Part shown: positions 58,150 through 64,000 of the stretch, one piece after another
How positions within the stretch are numbered: the stretch's first letter is position 1
Layout: every line of letters begins with the position of its first letter
Source of the DNA: Ephydatia muelleri
Taxonomy: Eukaryota; Porifera; Demospongiae; Spongillida; Spongillidae
Length of the DNA stretch: 64,000 bases
Direction of reading: 5' to 3'
Assembly (NCBI GenBank): GCA_013339895.1
Contig: JABACO010000001.1
Location: forward strand, 5,606,218-5,670,217
Notes under the pieces: generated by a model
What the model was told of the DNA's origin: nothing
The model's database searches: none
What the model saw: the letters and a program-made list of their open reading frames with translations, nothing else
Translations under genes and position numbers: made by a program

Positions 58150-58797
58150 TCTGCTTGCGTTCCTTCCCCCCTTGTCGTACAATGTTTTCCTGCTCATTGG
58201 CTTGAAAGGAATCTTTGATTTGTTTAGTGTCCATCATGTATGGTGTTCATTTGCATGAATACGGTGGGGCATTATAGCAGCTAAAACATGTACAAGTGCG
58301 ACTTCATAGCTGTTAATAGAATACGTAGCTTGCACTGCTTGTATTTTAATAGCATTAAAATTGTTAGCATGTCTAATTTAAATTACCCATGTTCATGTGG
58401 AGTGTAATAGTGAACATTGTTACTCTGGCATGGTCGTGGTTCATGTGTGTGAGGTCACGTTTCGTCAACATAGCTAGTACTGATATCGATAGGGGTTCCA
58501 ATAAGTCTACAAAGTTGAAATGAAAGGTTTCTGCAGCTATATATGCCATACCATTGTGTGATTGAATATAGAATATATGTGGATATGGTACAAATTGAAG
58601 CAGAAATGCCTTGTTCCAGTCAGCGTGTTCTTTGCAGTCTCCAACCATAACCAACTAGGTTCTAAATGCCCCGTACTATTAAATCATGAGGAATGCTTTT
58701 GTATTTGTAGGGATTATGTGTGCCATGTATTGTATTGTTGCATGGCTTTGCACCACTTTTACATTGTAAGACATTTTCATTCCTCTATCTTCTGCAG
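58150..58797. other. Upstream region of the kinase-like gene
   Basis: AT-rich, no separate gene. A 14-codon frame at 55974-56016 (MDQLSSSQESQHQQ) followed by gtataa could be an upstream exon, but its phase does not agree with the exon at 58799, so it is left out. Confidence 0.35.
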
Positions 58798-58798
58798 C

Positions 58799-61700
58799 AT
58801 GGACTCTGGGCTATCAACAGTAAGTAATATTTGTGTGGGTACTTGCAAAGAATTTTTTTTAATTAGTATATCAGGTGTTTTTGATTGATTGCAATGCTTT
58901 TGAGTCTCAATAATGTTTGACATAATAAAACTAACATGTACTCGTATTCATCAGGGAACTTTGTTTGGTGCCATCTAATTTTCTTATCCTTAAAAGGCAT
59001 ACCTGTTATTCAGTTTTCAAGGTTCAATTTAGTCGTGACATACAGAGTGAAATTATGAATAATGTAATATTTCAAACAATAACATGCTCCACAAACAGCT
59101 TTATCACCATGCACAGTTGAACATTAAAGACCTGAAGGAGGGCTGCTGCAAAATGAATGGTCTCTGTTAATTACCTATGCAGGAACTGGGACCAATGAAA
59201 AGGAAAAGGCAAAGAACACAGAACTCTGAATCTGAAGAACACAGTAAGTTTGGTTGGTGTGTTGATAACGATGGGTTACATTCCATAAGCTTAATTAAGC
59301 CACCCTAACTCAAACAGCAGTAACATTTTACACATATATTTATATAGAAAACAAGCAAAAATTACTGTATACTGGTGTCTCAGAATGATCAATGCAATTT
59401 TTATTGCTATTAACTTAAAATCCTCGTTACATTTGTTCTTAAAATCTTTTAAATAGGTTGAAAAATTCACCTAAATTAATCATATAGAATCTGCATAATC
59501 ATTTTATTAATTCAAGTTAATAAAACAATGCCCTGAACTAATATTAAAACTGATGAGAAAAAAAGTTGACAAATATATTCTTTCCTGTTATGATATACAA
59601 AATCAAAGTGGAATAATAATCAAAATAGAAGCTGTGCAAATAATAATAATTTTACAAATGGGACAAAGTGTGTTTTTAGTTCAGCAGTGTTTTTTAATTA
59701 ATGAAATAATGTAGCAGATTTTATTAGATTAATTTAACCACTTAAACCTATATAAAAACATTTTTAATGAGTTATTAGCAATTTAAATGTATGTATGTAT
59801 GCGACACTTGTCATTGAGGGTACAAAGTTTGGTGCAGGTAGATGTTCATTGTAAAACCTTGTCTTTTTGTTTAAATGTATTGCTGAGTAATTTATGTATT
59901 CTCATAGTTTTACTTCAATGTGATTTTGAGCAAAGTTGAAATGGTATAATTTAAGGTTTGTGAAGTTCAATCAATTAGGAGTATCAATGAGCAGACAAGC
60001 ATTGAGTTACACAATATCAGGAAGGTACTAGATCAAGTTAGACAATATCAGGAAAGTACTATATCAATAGTGCAATGTGAAATAGATGACTGTTTAATGT
60101 GCTAAGCGTACATGATTGGGGAAATAATAATAGTTAATAGTATTGAAAGGAAAGATATGTTCATAACAAGTTCTCACTTGTTTATACTACCATTTCACTT
60201 CAGCACAGCCATTTTTCTCAGAAATTGCTCAGAGTAATAAATTACATAAACTGAGTAACTGATCATCATGTAGCTAGAACAACAATAATAATGGTCTGGG
60301 TACTCAGGTTGCATCTTATGTCTGCATGCATTGAATGGCGAGAGCATGTGTTAATTACACTGTAGGTAATCCAGTCTGTACATTTATGTGATATGACACC
60401 ATTAGATAAAAACCATCATGACTTGACGCAACTTTTTGCATCTGGGGTATTCCACAAATTCCCCTGATAGTGCAACATGATTAGTTCATGTAGCATTATA
60501 GTGGTTTGCTTTGTTTATAAACTACTTTGCTCTACCATACCTACATTTTCTTCTATGGATATCCTCCATAGATGAGCCACCTGAAAGAGAAAGATTAGTT
60601 TTCTTGACATTGCCATTACAAATTCAAGACATGTATAGAGCATCTTGTTTGATTGTAGAATGCCAATTCAGTGATGTTGTACACGGGTGATAAAATATTT
60701 TTAAAGCAGGGTAACTGGGGTAATGGTAATCACTGGACACGGGTGATAAACTAGGAAACTGAGGTGAGCAACTGGTGTGACTAACTTGTGGTAACTGGTG
60801 GATAACCAGTGGGTAACAGTGTCCATAACTCATATATTAGAACAAGAAGAATTATCTCGTTATACATGTGTACACTGCAATTTATTTTAAAATTCATTCC
60901 TTTTTTGTCGTGTTGCATTTTTCACAGTGATAGTAGCCTAAGCCCACATGGTTATAAGGATAATGTAACAGCTTTGCAGGCAAAGAAGAAATGTATATTG
61001 CAGTTAAAGAGATTTGGTATTACAGCCTCTGACAGTACTACAAAAGAGACCTTACTAGAATTGTGTAACAAAAGAGCTGCAGAATATGATACTGCAATAC
61101 GAAAGCATGATTATTGTTACAACAGTGTTGAAAACACTGACATGGAACTGAAGAAACAACTGGAAATGAAAGAAACATTTGGGAAACTGAAGCTTAAAGA
61201 TATGGATGATTTGGCATTATTGATTCTATAATCGAAAAAGTAACATTCTTGTATGAAAAGATAGAAGAATACATTACTATTTCAAGTGAGGATTATTTAT
61301 TTGTGTGAATCTGTGTGAAGTTTGTTTTACTGTAATTACAGTGTGGATGCATATATACTGCAAGTCACATTATAGCACATACTTTTTCTTTGTTTAGAAT
61401 CTATCCCTCCTCCTTGCCCATCAATAGTTGCAAAGTACCATAAGTTTTTCAAAGCCGTATCGTGCAAACTTCATCATTTCAACAATCTAGAGTTTCATGC
61501 AGCACATCAAGATGAAGAGTGAGTATTTAGCACCTGTAACTCTGGTTTGTAATGCATTTGCCAAGTATCTGCATCTTTTTGCATCTAAAGATATAAAACA
61601 TGTTCCTTTACAGTATTGGAGGGCTGCACTTAGTATGATACGTGCACTGAATTGTCATAATGAAAGTGAAGATGCAGTTTGCTGCAAATTAGAAACCTGC

Positions 61701-62635
61701 CTGCAGAATAATGAGAATTTCTCTGGATTTACTCTGCAGCGTATATCAACACCACAATAATACCAAACTGACCTTTCCTTGTAATAAGCACTGCATGGCC
61801 AATTTTGAATTGAAATTAAGTCTTTGTGGTACAGGTTCATGTCCAGAGGTGGAAAATATTGCATATTTCTATAACATGAAAACACATTTTATGTTTTGTA
61901 TTGTCATCTGTGGTTGGAGTTATTTCCAAGTATCTGGGGCCACACGTTTGAAACATAGTGATAATGTAATCAAAACAATTGTCATGCCTCTTGGAGCTCC
62001 GTTTTCACTAAGACATTTTTCAGTCTTTGGTGAAGATGACATTCTACTGGCAAAGTCTTTATGTGCACTTGATGGTTCTTCTAAGGAATGGAAAGATATA
62101 CAAATGAGCCAAGACTTCTAGATGCTCTCCCACAGTTGGATGGTATATATTACAAAGAAAGGCTTTTTTCAAGCAAGTTACTCTTTACAGCTGAGACAGA
62201 TCATGGTGTAAAAAAGGTCATAAAATTTGTCCTCAATGGAAACTATGGCATTGATGTTCATCGTTGTCTTAGTACCAAAGGTTTTGCTCCTATGGGTGAC
62301 CTTCGTCAATGCAATGATTTGTGGTCAGCTGTTGTGATGGACTTCTGTTGATGGTGAAGTATTGAGTAAATTTATGTCATCTGGGTGTGGTGATGACATT
62401 AAGACATCCATTTTGACGCAACTAGATAGCTTTTTGGAATCACTTCATGACAACAAGTTTGTTCATGGGGATCTTCGCAGTGAAAACATAATGATCACAA
62501 AAAGTACAAGTGATAGACTTCGACTGGGCAGGACAAGATGGACATGTTTATTACCCACGATTTGCTGGTCCAGAAATGTATCCACAAGGTGTTGGAATCG
62601 GCAGTTGCTTAATCTCCCATCATTATGATGTTAAA
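58799..62635 (+). CDS. Kinase-like protein of the Crinkler/fungal HGDLR-DFDWAG type, frame-disrupted
   Basis: Chain of GT-AG exons: 58799-58819 (MDSGLST), 59183-59243 ('ELGPMKRKRQRTQNSESEEH', basic and NLS-like), 60572-60686 (RLVFLTLPLQIQDMYRASCL), and 60928 onward ('KKKCILQLKRFGITASDSTT', 'LLELCNKRAAEYDTAI'), all in matching phase. Later blocks: 'SIVAKYHKFFKAVSCKLHHF', 'VICGWSYFQVSGAT', 'VKKVIKFVLNGNYGIDVHRC', STKGFAPMGDLRQC, HGDLRSENIMI (catalytic-loop-like) and IDFDWAGQDGHVYYPRFAGP (DFG-equivalent). This order is that of kinase-fold proteins abundant in fungi and also found in sponges, sometimes as Crinkler C-termini. The substrate is unknown. One-base frame changes occur near 61218, 61515-61613, 61740, 62108, 62348 and 62508. 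A recent pseudogene or an indel-rich assembly could explain this. Confidence 0.65.
59250..60571. other. Intron of the kinase-like gene
   Basis: AT-rich, no coding blocks; contains aataataat runs and a repeated 'acaatatcaggaa(g/a)gtact' at about 60011 and 60042. Confidence 0.5.
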
Positions 62636-62639
62636 AGGA

Positions 62640-62997
62640 TCAAAGTTATCAAACAGAGTCTAATATGAAGAAAAGAAAATCCTTTGTATCGTTGTTTCAT
62701 TAAATTTAATCATGCCCTTTTCAAACTTGCAATGAAGATATTTAGTGAAATCTTCTATTTTGTAATTAAGCTTATAACACTTTCACTGTATGTTACAGCA
62801 TGTTTAAAATGATTGAACTTTAATTTTCATAATGCTGTTTAAAATTATTAGTGCTATGCAAGCATAATTATGTCGATCTTCGAAGCTTTAAATGCTTCTT
62901 GTATGTGTTCATAAACTATTGACCATGGTTATGGTTGGACTGGAACAAGACATTTCTGCTTCAATTCAATTTGTATCTACATACACCCATATACAAT
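62640..62997. other. Intergenic between kinase-like gene and LTR
   Basis: AT-rich and unassigned. It would include the 3' UTR of the upstream gene. Confidence 0.5.
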
Positions 62998-63110
62998 TGT
63001 AGCGCATGCGCTATAGCTGCTCTTATTATGGACATGCGCAGTGTTTACACCTGAGGGTATTTAATGACGTGCTGTACGATCTTATTTGATGAAACACTTG
63101 GATTGCTACA
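62998..63110 (+). repeat. 5' LTR, 113 bp
   Basis: Bounded by the inverted hexamers TGTAGC (62998) and GCTACA (63105-63110), the standard TG…CA form. It includes tgcgctatagctgctc, a tatttaatg TATA-like word at 63058 and ends directly before a primer-binding site. It is very short for a Gypsy LTR. The 3' LTR lies outside the window. Confidence 0.75.
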
Positions 63111-63111
63111 C

Positions 63112-63130
63112 TGGTGTCAGAAGTGGGATC
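63112..63130 (+). other. Primer-binding site, tRNA-Leu-like
   Basis: TGGTGTCAGAAGTGGGATC is one base after the LTR end. Its complement, gatcccacttctgacacca, fits the T-arm plus acceptor plus CCA of animal tRNA-Leu genes, which start GTCAG. This places reverse-transcription priming and fixes the LTR border. Confidence 0.75.
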
Positions 63131-63144
63131 GGACCGAATGCTAC

Positions 63145-64000
63145 ATGGCCGAGCAGGAAGAGCGGAAGGCTGTTCGGTTTAGCGCTAGACCGCCCGCTCG
63201 GTTTGCTAAGGGCGCTGACTTCAATCTCTGGGTCAAAAGGTTAGAACTGTACTTCAGGGAAGCGAAGGTCCCGGATAACAAGCGAGGAGAGGAGTTGGTA
63301 GCGCTGTTGGAAGACGACGCATTTCGGGTAGTGAGTCAGTCGGGTTTTGTTAGCGGTGACGGGGTGGAGTATGAAGAGGTGAAGAAATGTCTGCAGGAGC
63401 AGTATGCGCCAAAAGGAGTCGAACTGGAATGGCAGCGCAAACTGCACTCAGCCCACCAGGAGAGACCCGAGACCCTGTTAGAATTTTCAGGGCGGTTGCG
63501 GATGCTGGCGGACAAGGCTTACCCTTCGTGGTCGGCGGAAAGACGACTTGAAATGGCGCGTGAGCAATTTATTCACGGTGTTATCTCTCCTTCTGTGCAG
63601 ATGAGGCTTTTGAGGAAGCAACCAGAGTCTTTGGAGGCTGCACTTGATTTGGCTAGCCAGTGGGAATCAGTGGAGCTGGCTCAACAAAGCCTACGCGGAG
63701 AGAAACAGGGGTCAGGTGCGAGTCTTGCCGTGTCAGGTGAACGAGACCTGGTACAAGGTGCATTGCGAGCTAATACGGTGGAAGAGTTGGCGTTACAAGT
63801 CCAACAGCTGTCACAGGAGATTAGGAAGTTGTCAAGTCGGGAAGTCGGTGAGAAAAGGAGCGCTCCGAAAAGGGTCCCTGTCTGTTGGAACTGCAAGCAA
63901 AAAGGGCATATACGGCGCAATTGTCCTCAGCGGAAGGAACGGAGTGTATCTCCGAAGGAGATGGGGAAGGACAGGTCAGTGAAGTACACATCGGCTGTGG
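63145..64000 (+). CDS. Ty3/Gypsy retrotransposon Gag, runs off the window
   Basis: Start chosen at 63145 (MAEQEERKAVRF); an earlier ATG at 63138 is in another frame. Open for 285 codons to the window end with no stop or shift. Capsid-type blocks: 'FNLWVKRLELYFREAKVPDN', EELVALLEDDAFRVV, 'VKKCLQEQYAPKGVELEW', 'ETLLEFSGRLRMLADKAYPS' and 'QFIHGVISPSVQMRLL'. A zinc knuckle CWNCKQKGHIRRNC (CX2CX4HX4C) lies at about residues 247-260 and marks the nucleocapsid. The structural protein packages element RNA. Intact LTR edge, primer site and frame suggest a young copy. GC content is clearly higher than in the upstream 4 kb. Confidence 0.9.
   Translation, partial: MAEQEERKAVRFSARPPARFAKGADFNLWVKRLELYFREAKVPDNKRGEELVALLEDDAFRVVSQSGFVSGDGVEYEEVKKCLQEQYAPKGVELEWQRKLHSAHQERPETLLEFSGRLRMLADKAYPSWSAERRLEMAREQFIHGVISPSVQMRLLRKQPESLEAALDLASQWESVELAQQSLRGEKQGSGASLAVSGERDLVQGALRANTVEELALQVQQLSQEIRKLSSREVGEKRSAPKRVPVCWNCKQKGHIRRNCPQRKERSVSPKEMGKDRSVKYTSAV

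Overview
This is a stretch of animal nuclear DNA, most likely from a sponge or another early-branching marine invertebrate. The evidence is GT-AG introns down to about 53 bases, a macrophage-expressed gene 1 (perforin-2) homologue, a hemicentin-type VWA/EGF secreted protein, Ty3/Gypsy retroelements, many MITE-like hairpins, long (CA)n/(GT)n and poly-G tracts, and a mitochondrial small-subunit rRNA fragment embedded in the nuclear sequence. The species cannot be fixed from the window. One 100-base run of N (32843-32942) marks a scaffold gap.

Layout. 1-9660: a satellite array of about 27 monomers of about 338 bp, arranged as a 1013-bp trimeric higher-order repeat and bounded on both sides by related GC-rich sequence. 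9860-11306 (minus): a decayed Gypsy gag-protease-RT remnant. 12130-14090 (minus): exons of an unidentified gene. 15399-16143: a 745-bp foldback element. 16611-18869 (minus): an intronless MPEG1/perforin-2 gene with two frame changes. 18900-32230: mostly intergenic, with hairpins, duplicated segments, retroelement scraps and an RRM-like exon. 32956-35642 (minus): an AAA+ ATPase gene, eight exons recovered with matching phases, its 3' end cut off by the gap. 35882-36231: a TIR element. 37369-40605 (plus): a complete secreted VWA-EGF gene. 43329-43470: a lone PEP-utilising 'swivelling' domain exon. 49881-51517: two long foldback elements, one nested inside an arm of the other, each with TA duplications. 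53719-54006 (minus): two exons of a Ulp1/SENP-type SUMO protease. 55306-58140: a duplicated repeat carrying very long (GT)n, between whose copies lie a mitochondrial rRNA insertion and a TIR transposon with a 5-bp duplication. 58799-62640 (plus): a multi-exon kinase-like (Crinkler/fungal type) gene with several frame changes. 62998-64000: the 5' end of an apparently intact Gypsy retrotransposon (113-bp LTR, tRNA-Leu-like primer site, open gag).

Function. No operon-like logic is expected. The recognisable host genes are unrelated: innate immune pore-forming effector, secreted adhesion protein, AAA+ ATPase, SUMO protease, kinase-like protein. The dominant signal is repeat biology. The most notable part is a family of long near-perfect foldback elements that share an ordered set of arm motifs and nest in each other; transcripts would form double-stranded RNA hundreds of base pairs long. 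Repeated one-base frame changes in otherwise well-conserved genes mean that either gene decay or assembly indels must be separated before any gene is called dead.
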